A stretch of 64,000 bases of DNA, taken from positions 601,036-665,035 of the forward strand of contig CM068323.1 of assembly GCA_034766995.1 (NCBI GenBank), in the 5' to 3' direction. Below are positions 1 to 9,895 of the stretch, piece by piece (within the stretch, counting starts at the first letter, position 1; the number at the start of each line of letters is the position of its first letter). Source of the stretch: Acanthacorydalis orientalis. Its lineage: Eukaryota > Arthropoda > Insecta > Megaloptera > Corydalidae. The position numbers and the translations under genes are program-made. Below the pieces are notes generated by a model. It was not told where the DNA came from. It saw only the letters and a list, made by a program, of their open reading frames with translations, and did no database searches.

Positions 1-225
1 GCTAGTTTTTTTTTAGACAACGAATGCGACGCCCGCGTATCAAGCTTCAACGTGAACCCCAGCTTCTTTGAATGCCGAAATGCGGTCGATCTGTCAATTT
101 TCAGTGTCTCGGCAACCTCTTTCGTCGAAATTCTCGAGTTATTGTCGACTGAAGCGTTCACAATAACTCGCTCGTCGATCTCTGCATGCTGCCTAGAGCG
201 GGGCGGATCTTCTAGGTTAGAATCA
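1..225 (-). pseudogene. mariner transposase N-terminal remnant
   Basis: Read on the minus strand, this stretch gives the helix-turn-helix DNA-binding half of a mariner-type transposase. It shows an IDERVIVNASVDNNSRIST-like first helix pair, then STAFRHSKKLGF, and then a degenerate version of the family's WVPHEL linker (RASHSL). The window edge cuts it. The rest of the gene does not follow on the same strand; the catalytic half lies immediately to the right on the plus strand, so the copy is rearranged. Mariner transposases are normally about 345 residues and cut and paste DNA at TA sites; this copy cannot encode one. The family call rests on motif recognition by eye. Confidence 0.7.
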
Positions 226-340
226 CCAAGCCGACATTTAGAAAGTCGTTTTTTTCACAGTTGGAAGTGACGGTGTACGGTCCAAATTTTAACCTCCCGA
301 ATATTTTTCGTCGCCGCACCAACGGTTTCTCCTTTCGGAG

Positions 341-661
341 ACTCGTGGAGTTACTCTTCGACACGTCGACGCACGACAGCACGCGGCTTAGAAGACACGT
401 GAAAGAACTTCCGAGCTCGGTTGGGAGGTTCCACCGCACCGTCCCTACTCACCAGACGTTACACCTGACGACCACCACTTATTTCGATCACCGGCACAGT
501 TTCTAGGAAACGAGACACACGGAGATGTGAATTGTGTTAAAACGACACCTGAGCAATTTCTTTGTAAAATGAAGCGGGAATTTTACAAAACGGGAATATT
601 TTCTCTTCCTGATGGATGGCAGAGTGTGATAGATAATGATGGGATATGTATTATTCAATAA
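341..661 (+). pseudogene. mariner transposase C-terminal remnant
   Basis: One plus-strand frame, broken by a TAG after QHAA, reads as the catalytic C-terminus of a mariner transposase. It contains RHVDARQHAA (degenerate form of the HDNARPH block that carries the second catalytic Asp), then WEVPPHRPYSPDVTPDDHHL, which matches the WE..PHPPYSPDLAPSDYHLF signature with the third catalytic Asp (D34D spacing). It ends in an IFSLPDGWQSVIDNDG-like tail and TAA at 659-661. It is followed by a short AT-rich stretch and a poly(A) run. It faces away from the N-terminal half at 1-225. Dead copy. Confidence 0.75.
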
Positions 662-706
662 GGTACGAATTTTTCACTCTTAATCGGTTTTTATTTTAAT
701 ATAAAT

Positions 707-729
707 AAAAAAAAAAAAAAAAAAAAAAA
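707..729. repeat. poly(A) run
   Basis: An uninterrupted run of 23 A lies about 45 bp after the mariner stop codon. Length polymorphism is expected. It may mark an element end but no target-site duplication is evident. Confidence 0.8.
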
Positions 730-799
730 CGAAAAAACTTTCCGACACCCCTAGTATGACACGGAACCGCAAGAATTCAGATGATCTTTGTAATTTGTT

Positions 800-1030
800 T
801 AGAAACTTAAGCTATTGTCGTTACATACTTAGTATGCACTTCAGTTGATAGATTTTCAATGTCCACACTACACCCTCTAGTAGCGTATTCTGAAATAGTA
901 TCTCCGTCCTTGTCGAGAATATCAGTCGCTGCCTCATCGTCTCCCATTCAATATTTGAACATTTCGCAATGGCCGCTCTCTGCAGCTAAATGTAAGGGTG
1001 CGTATCCGTCGTTGTTCGTGATATTTGAAT
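800..1030 (-). pseudogene. 3' ankyrin repeat piece of the ankyrin-NACHT relic
   Basis: The minus strand encodes an ankyrin repeat (NNDGYAPLHLAAESGHCEM, then a stop, then KDGDTISEYATRGCSVDI). It continues the ankyrin block at 2340-3375: the right-hand block ends at ...VDSNI and this piece starts NSNITNND, so the two were contiguous before a LINE inserted between them. An in-frame stop after FKY and loss of the repeat pattern beyond about 830 show that it is no longer functional. Confidence 0.7.
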
Positions 1031-2339
1031 TATTTTTTCTTACAGTTTTTTTGTTTTCGTCTGATATTGTTAGTTTTCTCGGTATTCTTGACGCGAGTTG
1101 TCGAGCCTTGGGATTAGATCCCTATTATCTACACTTCAACTTGAATTATTAGCAATCTTGCTGTTTAACGGTGACATATATTGACTTTCTCGCTAGGAAA
1201 ATTTTCAAAAAACCTAGTTGACCTGTCTCTGCGACTGAAGGTCACCCTCTCCCTTTCCGTTGCATATATGTATGCAGCTATCACGTACGAAACACCCGTA
1301 TAACGATTCTTGTATAACAATTTTGCACTCTTTGTCGTCTTTCTTCATTTCTCGTTTCGTTCCGCCGTCTTTGAGAGGTGATCACTTCTTCATCGATGAC
1401 TTCTCAGCCGTTGCCGCCTCCAGGTGACGGATGCAGTAACGCGCTGGGGCTCAGGTAGATCATCGCTCTATATCTCCTGGTTCTGCTCTTCGGTCTCAGC
1501 CAGGGTGTCTTGAAATTGGCTGCGTCCAGTTTATTTATCAAAGTCTTCTCATGCGGTTTCTTCGTGTAGAACTTCTTGCTCATCCTGATTACGTATGCTT
1601 TGAGATATCCTATCTCTGCTTCTTTATGTAATTCAGCTGTCGGATAGTCGGAATCTTTGTTTAACGCCATGCGTAAAAATTTGCTCTGTTGTCGTTGCAG
1701 TATTTTCATATTGGTTCTTCTCGTTCTTCGCCAGATCGGTGCTGCATAGGTCGTCATCGGTCTGATCACCGATGTGTACAGCAATTTCTTATTGTCTGTA
1801 CTCAAATAGTTGTTCCTGGCCATCAGACCGTTCAATTTTGCAGCCAACACTCTGGTCCTCTTCGTGGTGATATGCAGGTGTTCGTTGTATAATAATTTCC
1901 TGTCGAAATGGACACCGAGGTATTTTACGGTTCTCTTCCATTCGATCGGCGTTCCGTTCATAACGATTTTACCTGGATTCGGTCTGTTTATATTCCTGTC
2001 GAAGGTGATTGCCTCAGTCTTGGCCACGTTCACCTTCAGTTTCCATTTGTCGAAGTATTTCACCAGGCTATCAAGTAGGTTTTTTATTCAGTCGGTTATT
2101 CATGGCCTCTAGGTTGAAGCCCATCGTGTATATGGCTGTGTCATCTGCGTACACAGCCATGTTCGATGTAATACGTGAATAGGACTGGCCCGAGTATCGA
2201 GCCTTGCGGTACTCCTGCTCGAATTTGTTTCTCTGTGGAATTCTTTCCATTAACTTCGACAATAAAAGTCCTGTTTCTCAGGTACTTATCGATGATCTTC
2301 ACCAGGTACATTAGTAATCTCGTGATTAACTTGTAGATC
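1031..2339 (-). mobile_element. 5'-truncated non-LTR retrotransposon insertion
   Basis: A 1.3-kb LINE fragment on the minus strand. It encodes the end of a reverse transcriptase: AGVPQGSILGP, then VYADDTAIY with the YADD catalytic pair, a thumb-like YLGVHFDRKL block, and the MTTYAAPIWRRT region common to Jockey-type RTs. The frame shifts near 2160 and again near 2070, so it is dead. Its A-rich 3' end abuts 1030. A 12-bp direct repeat, TGATATTTGAAT, flanks it at 1019-1030 and 2340-2351. It interrupts the ankyrin coding sequence and is most similar in motif order to LINE2 (31.4-35.8 kb). Confidence 0.8.
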
Positions 2340-3375
2340 TGATATTTGAATCAACGCGCGCTTTAATTAAGAGTATTTCAATGTCCACATTGCCGCCCCT
2401 AGCAGCGCAGTGTAAGACAGTCCCTCCGTTATTGTCAGTAATATCAGTCACTGCATCAGCGTCTTCTATCAGACATTTGATTACTGCGTAATGATGATAA
2501 TAAGCAGCCAAAAGTAAAGGGGTGCGCATCCGTCGTTGTTTGTGACATTTGGATCGACGTGCGCTCTAGTTAATAGTTTCATAATGTCCACATTACGGCC
2601 CGTCACGGCATAGTGTAAAACAGTATCTCCGTCACTGTCGATGATGCCAGTCGCCGCATCACCGTCTTCGATTAAACATTTTTCATGACGACCATCCTCT
2701 GAAGCTAAATGTAGCGGTGCGCATCCTTCGTTGTTTTTGATATTCGAATCAACGTGCGCTCCGATCAATAGTTTCACAATGTCGACATTGCGGCCGATAG
2801 CGACACAGTGTAAAACAGTATCTCCGTCACTGTCAATGACGTCAGTCGCCGCATCACCGTCTTCTAATAAACATTTGAATATTCCATAATGACCGTAATG
2901 TGCAGCCGAATGTAAAGGAGTGCACCCGTTGCTGTTTTTGAAACTTGGATCACCATTCGCTTCGATTAGTATTTTTACAATATCCGTATCGCCTCCTCTG
3001 GCAGCGTAGTGTGAGACCGTCTCCCCATCAATGGCATCTAAATCAGTTTTTGCATCGGCGCCTAAATTCAAAAAACTTTCATATTTATTTTTTACGCTGT
3101 TCACAGACGTTCCTCCGCGCTTAATTAAATATTTAATTAAATTTAAATAAGTGTGTCTCGTTGCGTAGAATGAAAACATCTCTTCCTTCATATACTTGTG
3201 TGCGGCCTCATCGCCAGCGTGAACCCCGAGGAACGTGTCTGCGTTCACCCAATTCCTCACGACGTACGGATATTCTATCGGCTTCCATCCACACAAACTA
3301 TCCTTCGTCATCGACCGTACACGCTTTTCAATTAAAATACTAATCAGATTGTTATATTCGTACGCGATACAAAGA
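2340..3375 (-). pseudogene. ankyrin repeat domain of an ankyrin-NACHT gene relic
   Basis: About six to eight ankyrin repeats are readable on the minus strand, alternating a DGDTVLHxxAxxGRNVDIVKLLIxA unit with a GCAPLHLAxxxGxxEKCLIEDGDAAT unit, so the gene grew by duplication of a two-repeat module of roughly 190 bp. Ankyrin repeats bind proteins. A stop (TGA in the place of a Leu codon, next to HLCIAYEYNNL) separates this block from the upstream module in the same frame, and a frameshift near 2500 breaks its end. It is cut at 2340-2351 by the LINE. I infer one ancestral gene with the NACHT region at 3378-5560; the host role is unknown. Confidence 0.75.
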
Positions 3376-5560
3376 TGTCAAGCGTTTCTGTCGAAGTCTG
3401 CAAGAGAATCGACGAGATCTGAATCGGTGTCCAACATTTCGATTAAACATTTTTCGTCGTTGTTTAGAATCGCCTCGAAAATGTCACCCCTCGCCGACAA
3501 GCGGTCGAAGAAACGTCGCACCATTTCAAATTCCGATTTGTAGAAATGTTCTTTTAAGAAATCAAGCAGCCGCTTTCGTCTGTCGGACCCGTCGTCTTTA
3601 AGCCGACCGTAAAGCCATTTCGCTGCGAAATATTCAGCGAGCGTTTTGTGTATAAACGCGGGCCTCGTGTTCTCGACAATATGATTAATAATTCCGATCC
3701 GTTCATTCCCGCCCTCGGCCTCGCGTCTGTACTCGTCCATTTCGTTTCGCTCTTCGTCTGACAGTATGTCGTCCAGGTGAGCTTTCATGAAAATCGCGCA
3801 GAGACCGAAGTATGATTGGGTTTCGTTAAATCTGTCACTATGTATTGATCTTAGTTCTATGATTCCCGGTTTAGTTCTTTCCAATTGCAAATCCTCCTCT
3901 TCGTATATTATTCGTTTCTTCTCTATGAATTCTTCGTATAGTTCTAGAATGTCGAGGGTGTCGGGCAGATACGCTTCGACGTCGTCTCGCTCAGAATCAA
4001 AATATTTATCGAACGTGTCTTGGTACACTTCGCCGAGCATCCGGCACTGCAACGTCATCTGCTGGTGTTTGTCACGAACCGACTCGCTCGTCGCATTAAT
4101 CAAACGATCGACGAACTTCTTCACACGTCCGCTCCGGTCGTCCGTCCCGTGCCTATTCCAATAAGCTAGGAAAAAGTTACCTTGATCTTCGGTCGTGAAT
4201 CTGACGAGCGAACAGGACAACACGTTCAGTTTCTTTTCCAAGCACTTTTTCTCTTGCGGTCTACTCGTCACCCACAGCCTAACAGCTCTGATGTCCTTAA
4301 TTAATTTGATGAGATCGATTACGATTTCCCCGTAGTGTGGCGCGATTTCGTCATTCGAATCCGTCCAATAAAACGAATATCCCGTCGGATTGACTGAAAT
4401 GCCGCTCGAAGTAATTCCTCTCGAACGTGTTCCTGTAACCCTCTGTATTGTTATACAACTGCGTTTCCACGATAAAGTCGACAGCCTCGCTTCGTTCTGT
4501 GAATGTTCGTTTGTCTGCGAGCCGTTTGTCGAATTCTTCTGTGCAATTATTTAAGTTTATTTTAACTGCGAGTGTTCTCGGCGTTTCTTCAATCATCCGC
4601 TAGGTGAAAACGGTCAGTAAATCACTGTTTCCCGTTCCCGGTTCTGCTATGATCAAAACTATTCTATTATCTATGGCCGTCAAACGACGTAGTTCGATTG
4701 GCAGAGGAGAATTTTCATTTACGTACGGTAATAATCTTTCTATCGATTTAGTTCCTCGACAGAGAAACTCGTCGTTTTCATGACGCAACAGAGTGACGTT
4801 TGCACGCTCTTGTTCGTCGCAGAGATCCTGAAAAAGGTTTCTAGAATTCGCAGCATTGGAAAAAATAAGGTGGTGGCGTCTCGACATTGACTTAAGTCGT
4901 TGAAACTCGCTCTCGTCCATGTCACTAATAATGAATATATCCTTCTTTCTATCGACTTTAAATACGTCTTTGCTTATTTCGTTCCGTAAAGAGATTCGTC
5001 TCTCGATAAAGTTCGAAATATCGCGAGTGTTTTGACCGTCGATCGGTTTTTGCGAGCGTAACTGTAGAAGCGACAACGTCTTTGAGAATTCCGTCGTCCA
5101 ATAAATCCGAGAATTTCGAAATCTCGATATCCGCCAGCTTCACATCTCGACCTCGCAGGCAAATCGTCTTCTCGTCTTCTATTCGCCTTCGAGTGTCCTC
5201 CTCTAAATCATTCCATTCCGTTCGGTCTATAATTGTCGTGCGCGTGTCATTCGGATAATTCTCACCGTTCTCGGAAACTGAAATTATTTTCTTCAAGTCA
5301 ACGCAACCGCTCTCTGACTCTTGAATTCTGTCTAACAAATCCTCGATGCTGTCTGCAAGATCCGTCGCCATGTTATCTTCGCACGTGATGATTAAGTATT
5401 CGGTTTTTTCAATATCGATGTCGTCTTCGATCGAGCTCGAAATGTTGACGAATTGATATTCTGTGATCAGATTGTATTTTTTTCCTTTCGAGTATGTCGT
5501 TCAGTTCGATTGAAGTGAAGACGGTGCCAGAGCGTTCGCTATAACGACCAGGAGTTCTCC
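3376..5560 (-). pseudogene. NACHT-like NTPase module of the ankyrin-NACHT relic
   Basis: This is the minus-strand region upstream of the ankyrin block. It reads KVDRKKDIFIISDMDES, then a P-loop LIIAEPGTGNSDLL, then GIFVLLDGF (Walker B-like) and VTSRPQEKK (sensor 1-like), in the order expected for NACHT/STAND ATPases. The P-loop Lys is Asn (GNS instead of GKS), which should abolish ATP binding. An in-frame TAG follows the P-loop at about 4600, and frames shift near 5000, 4350 and 4280. The open frame continues upstream of the Met at 5371 to about 5500, so the true start is not at 5371. STAND ATPases with ankyrin repeats act as switches or sensors; this copy is dead. Confidence 0.65.
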
Positions 5561-5689
5561 ATTGCTGCATTCGATGTTCGTTTCCAGTCGTTCGATCGAT
5601 TCTTCTCTAACAGAATATCTTCGACTCGTTAGCAAGTTCACGTTCATGTCGTGAAACGCTGCTAAGCACGTCACCGAGCATCTGCTCGC

Positions 5690-6460
5690 TTCTTTGAGCC
5701 AACCCGCCAGTTCACCCGTCTCTCACTATCGTTTGATCCGTTTCCTGTGTCGAGAACCATATCGGCTGGAATCTCCGTTCCGCCGTCGCAAGTATCCGCT
5801 GTTCGCTCCGCTGCTCCAGTTCCTAATTTCAACAACCACTCGCCGAATGTGTTTTGACCATTTGCCGTCATGTTCGATGCTAAGCTCAACTTGGAAAAGC
5901 GACGCCACAATTCGCTGTATTTGATGCAAAATCCAAATGATCCATTCTTGGTACCACCGGTAATGTTCGACGAAAATCTCCACTGATCAGTAAAATTTTT
6001 CCCCCAAACGGTCTATCGTCTTCCATAAGTTCACTTTCATACTTTGTCAACATCAATTATTGCATCGACTATTACGAGATTTGCTCTCCGTAGCCCGTTC
6101 GCTTCGTTCGACGTCTGCTGCATTTGAGAGACTGACTTTTCCAGTGTCGGCACAGATAGCTTAAATCCCGAGTGAACAGTTCGCCCTCCTTTCGTTAATG
6201 TCGCCGGTATTCCTGATATAGTGAATGACGATGCATACTGCTCCTCGTCCGCGTGCGCAGCTTAGCAACGTAGTGTATAAGTGAGTATTTCCTGATCCAC
6301 TCGTCCCATCCCAATAAAAACATCCGACCTCAACATCGTCGTCGTTAATTGCGGCAGTGACCTTATTGAAAGCTTCGAGTTGTCGGGTGTCAAGCGTTAA
6401 AATAAAACCGTTTTCACTTTCAGCCTCCACCTGTCGGTCATACGACTCGGAATAATTTGC
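5690..6460 (-). pseudogene. PIF1-type (Helitron) helicase remnant
   Basis: Minus-strand fragments line up with the helicase of Helitron/PIF1 proteins in order. They are LDTRQLEAFNKV; the P-loop YWDGTSGSGNTHLY; GRTVHSGFKL; LRRANLVIVDAII (degenerate Walker B, usually DEA); ISGDFRRTLPVVPR; and LWRRFSKLSLASNM followed by FGEWLLKLGTG. At least two frameshifts separate them. The P-loop Lys is again Asn (GNT for GKT). Helitrons are rolling-circle transposons whose Rep-helicase unwinds DNA; no Rep domain or element ends are visible here, so it could also be a PIF1 gene fragment. It lies upstream of the ankyrin-NACHT relic on the same strand. Confidence 0.65.
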
Positions 6461-6657
6461 ATTTTCAACCGGTGTTGGTAATCCGAAGGACTGGCAGTTT
6501 TTCCAATGCTACTCGAATACGTCCTTTATATCATGTGAAGTTGTATGCCGCATCTTCCGCTTCCGTATAAACGCTCTGTAGATTCGATGTTGTGGCGCTA
6601 GTAGAAGGTCGTCATTTCTGAAGTGATTTCTAATAAGCAAGTATTTGTTATATTAAT

Positions 6658-6963
6658 TCAAGACCCGCAGAATCTCTCTACCTCCGTCACAGAGCCAATG
6701 TGATCGCGGAGATCTATCCGCGCATTGACTCGCTCGCCGTAGCTATCGCAGTCGATCCGAGTGTTAAACTGCGGACCGACCGGGTCTTGCACACCCGAGT
6801 CAGATAGCGACAGCAACACCGGGTTGCGATCAGAGTCGAGTTCCGACAAAGACCACAGCCCGTAGTCACTGGCTACGTCCTTAAGGATTGCCACGTCCAG
6901 CATGTCGCCACGGCCACGAGGGCCCAGGTGCGTGAAGTCCGTGGGTGCCACAACAGCATACCC
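6658..6963 (-). mobile_element. LINE-B endonuclease fragment
   Basis: The minus strand carries about 98 residues nearly identical to the endonuclease region of LINE-B ORF2 at about 60,220-60,515. The shared blocks include DVAILKDVA, DYGLWSLSELDSD and FNTRIDCDSYGER. Only this slice survives; RT, ORF1 and both ends are absent. In the catalytic SDHNP block the His is Arg (SDRNP), so it would be inactive even if whole. High similarity to the copy 53 kb away suggests recent mobility of the family. Confidence 0.85.
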
Positions 6964-7084
6964 AGAGGATATGGCATGGGGTCCTGTGTGGCTTTATATA
7001 CCTTCTAAAGGAATTTTAGAATGCGAGGGGTTGAAATTAGAGAGAGCGTGACTAATGTCCTGGAATTTGGAAAGATGTGGCCAC

Positions 7085-7090
<6 letters not shown>

Positions 7091-7115
<25 letters not shown>

Positions 7116-7134
7116 CATATGTGTGTGTGTGTGT
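7091..7134. repeat. (TA)n/(TG)n microsatellite
   Basis: A TA-dinucleotide run passes into a TG run. Simple repeat, no coding content. Confidence 0.9.
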
Positions 7135-7547
7135 ATGTATGTTAATGAATTACAGGCGTATAAATTAACTGAATAAATTCATTAATATGAAAAATTAATT
7201 AAATATTTATCACATAACAGAGAACACATCGAGCATACACACTATACACAGTGCCTACCTTGTAAGCAATAGTGCGATTTCGAACAATAGACGGGTTTAA
7301 CCCGTCGCGACTAATGACAATGCGGACAAGAGACAGTGCTTAGTGCATCTGTGAAGTGAGAGAATACACATCGAGCGAATGCTTCACTGATGCGAGACAT
7401 CATCACAACTATTTATCTTGTCAAAATAACCACAGCTGGCGACCCTAACAACCTAGCCTTTATCTATGCTAGCAGTGAAATAAGAATCATAGGTGGCAGC
7501 GCTATTAACTGTTAACATACAGAAAGAACATTTAAATGTTTTGCCAC

Positions 7548-7548
<1 letters not shown>
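7135..7548. other. non-coding stretch, nothing recognised
   Basis: AT-rich sequence with no convincing reading frame, RNA gene or element end. I see only short chance reading frames. Confidence 0.5.

Positions 7549-7622
<74 letters not shown>
7549..7622. repeat. (TA)n microsatellite
   Basis: About 36 uninterrupted TA units. Reading frames through it are artefacts (Tyr-Ile repeats). Confidence 0.95.
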
Positions 7623-8049
7623 CTAGAAAATACAGCGCGTCGAAGAACCAGCATTGGAGTGCAGTGCGACACAGTAAATCCTCCATTTAACTATATATGT
7701 TCATAAATGTCGTTGTGATAACTTCAGTATGTGTTATGTCACATGGATTATTTGTAAACCATTATCGTATCAAATCATAAACATGTAAAAAAAGAGCGAA
7801 ATGTACGACGGTCGAAATTGTTTTTTTTTTTTTTTTGTAAATTGTATCCTACGATCGGACGCTTTCCTTCTCGATTGAATAAATTATGGCACAGTTCCGA
7901 ATTACGTTATTTTCGCAAACAATTAAATATTTCTGTATGGAAATTTATAGCAATAGCGATGTTATAGAAAGTGAATATCTCCCCCCCCCCCCAATGCTGA
8001 ACGATCGTTTTAATGGCAAATATTTTTAACAGTACCATATCATCTACAA

Positions 8050-9895
8050 CAGTGGTTCTCAATCTGGAGCCACGTGGCGTCCAGAGAGCTACAGTATGTT
8101 CCAAGGGGACCACAATTGAAAATCATGGAAAAGAGGACCACGGACGAGATGACCCCCATTAAATGTAATATATTTTACCTGTGTGATCTCTTCGAAAATC
8201 TCGACTTGTTAAACAAATAACTAGTGGGTAGGAATTTTGACTTTATTCCGAGCAACGAGATTGGCAGAGAGTTCCTTCGAAAAGTCAAGCTGCATGTCAC
8301 CGATGTTGGACGTCGTGAATTCGCACAGTTCTCCTCTTTGTCAGCAGTTAGTGACGAATTCAAAGATAATGAAATAATTGTGCAAATTTTGTTCTTTATA
8401 GCGACTTGTGGGTTTTTAAAAAACCACAAACCGCTCGAGGGGACTCGATCCGAACTGCTTAGAATTAAGATCAGTTACTGACTGCTTTATTATTTGATTA
8501 TTACAGTATTTATAATGGTTCCTATCATCTAAACAGTACGTGATTTATAATTTATTAACATCGTTGGAAAATTACAATATTCTTCGTCCTGTTACGAAAT
8601 GTATGTGTTAATTAGTATTTTTTAATTTATAGTTTTGTTTACAGAAATATTCTTATCGTCTAGACATTTTACTTACTCTACGATAAGGCTAATTGGGTAC
8701 TATGCTATAGGGTTAGATGATAGATGACGTAACTTGCACGTGGATCATTTGAAGCAGCTTCATAATGATATGGAAATTCGTGTCCAGGATCTCGATCTCG
8801 ATATGGATATCGATGTTCCGTCCTGGATAGTTGATCCATATGATGTGGCTGCTGCAGACGTCGATGTTTCTTTGCAAGAAGCGCTCATAGTGCTACAGGA
8901 TGACGCAGCAGCCGAAATAACTTTCGACCAAGAAGAACACCATTTTCGAATGAAAAGTATAATATCTGAAAAAATTCCACAGCTTTGGCGTAAATGAAAA
9001 TTGTTTTCCACGGCATCCCCTACATCGTATTCGGTAGAATCAGGTTTCAGTCGTGTGAATAATTTACTCAGCCTGACGCGGAATCACCTTAACATAATGG
9101 ACAGAGGTGCCCTTATCCTTCACGGCAATAGAACCAGGTATGAAAAAATGGAGGGGGTTGCGTATGTACACAACCGCACGAGTCTAAGTAGAATTACGTT
9201 GGTCAGACGAGTGAAAATGTTTAAAGTTGTTTAAAAAAAAATGCAATTTCGTCTTATCAGATCGGGGTCAATGCAATTCTTTTCGAACTCTCTGGCCGTC
9301 GCTCTTCCGCCGCTTTACGTTTCCTGTGATTTCTTACGCGTTCCGCAACAGTTTTTCTGGGTGTTCTGAATTTTGGAGACGTTTATGAATTTAATAGCTT
9401 GATTTTGGAAAATATTTAAGAATTGAAATATGAATCTCGGCTCTTCTTACCGAGTTTCGAAAGCACTCTCCGGAAATATTTTAGTTTTTACCGTACGGCA
9501 AATAGTCTTCGAGATATTGACCCTCTTAATGCCGACACGACGTGAAAATCGACGTTCAAATTTGCAAGGTCATACTTGTAATCCACTTAACGGATTTTAA
9601 CAAATGAAGCACTTTTAGGATCCGAAGTCCGTTAAACACTTGATCCTACGTGAATCTACGACAAAAGCTCGTTTCTGTTCATCAAGCACAAGGATCGCGT
9701 TGGTCGGGAAATGCTTTAATACAAAATTTTATTTAATTATTGTGTTTTGTATAAATTATAAGAATTACGATTAAAAATGTTCCATCTAGGAACAAAACAT
9801 TTAACTAACAATTTTTCTACCGGTAGACAGCGCGGGCACAGGAAAGAAACAAAGTCGAAAGGGGCGAACAATCGGAAAAAGGTTGAGAACCACTG
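8050..9895 (+). mobile_element. hAT transposon, Buster-like, with both ends
   Basis: The left end is CAGTGGTTCTCAATCT and the reverse complement of the right end is CAGTGGTTCTCAACCT, an imperfect terminal inverted repeat of about 16 bp of the hAT type. The flanks are ATCTACAA (8042-8049) and ATCTAGAC (9896-9903): 8 bp long, six matches, and both with TA at positions 4-5, as reported for the Buster branch of hAT elements. The 1.85-kb element contains the C-terminal part of a hAT transposase. Loss of most of the transposase means that it is non-autonomous. Confidence 0.85.
8734..9234 (+). pseudogene. hAT transposase C-terminal remnant (ZBED/Buster type)
   Basis: The frame reads HLKQLHNDMEIRVQDL, then VPSWIVDPYD, then SLQEALIVLQDDAAAEITF and IPQLWRK. 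After a TGA at 8995-8997 it continues in the same frame as ASPTSYSVESGFSRVNNLLS and RNHLNIMDRGALIL. This order (PSWI, LQE.L..LQ.D, P.LW, PTSY..E.GFS, RN.L...RG.L) is the C-terminal dimerisation region of hAT transposases related to ZBED5/SCAND3-like proteins. The catalytic core upstream is missing or unrecognisable; the open stretch at 8224-8481 inside the element could be a decayed part of it. It lies within the TIR-bounded element. Confidence 0.75.

Noticed and set aside
7549..7622. Tyr-Ile repeat protein
   Set aside because: Translation of a (TA)n microsatellite; the same applies at 38.8, 41.6 and 55.1 kb.
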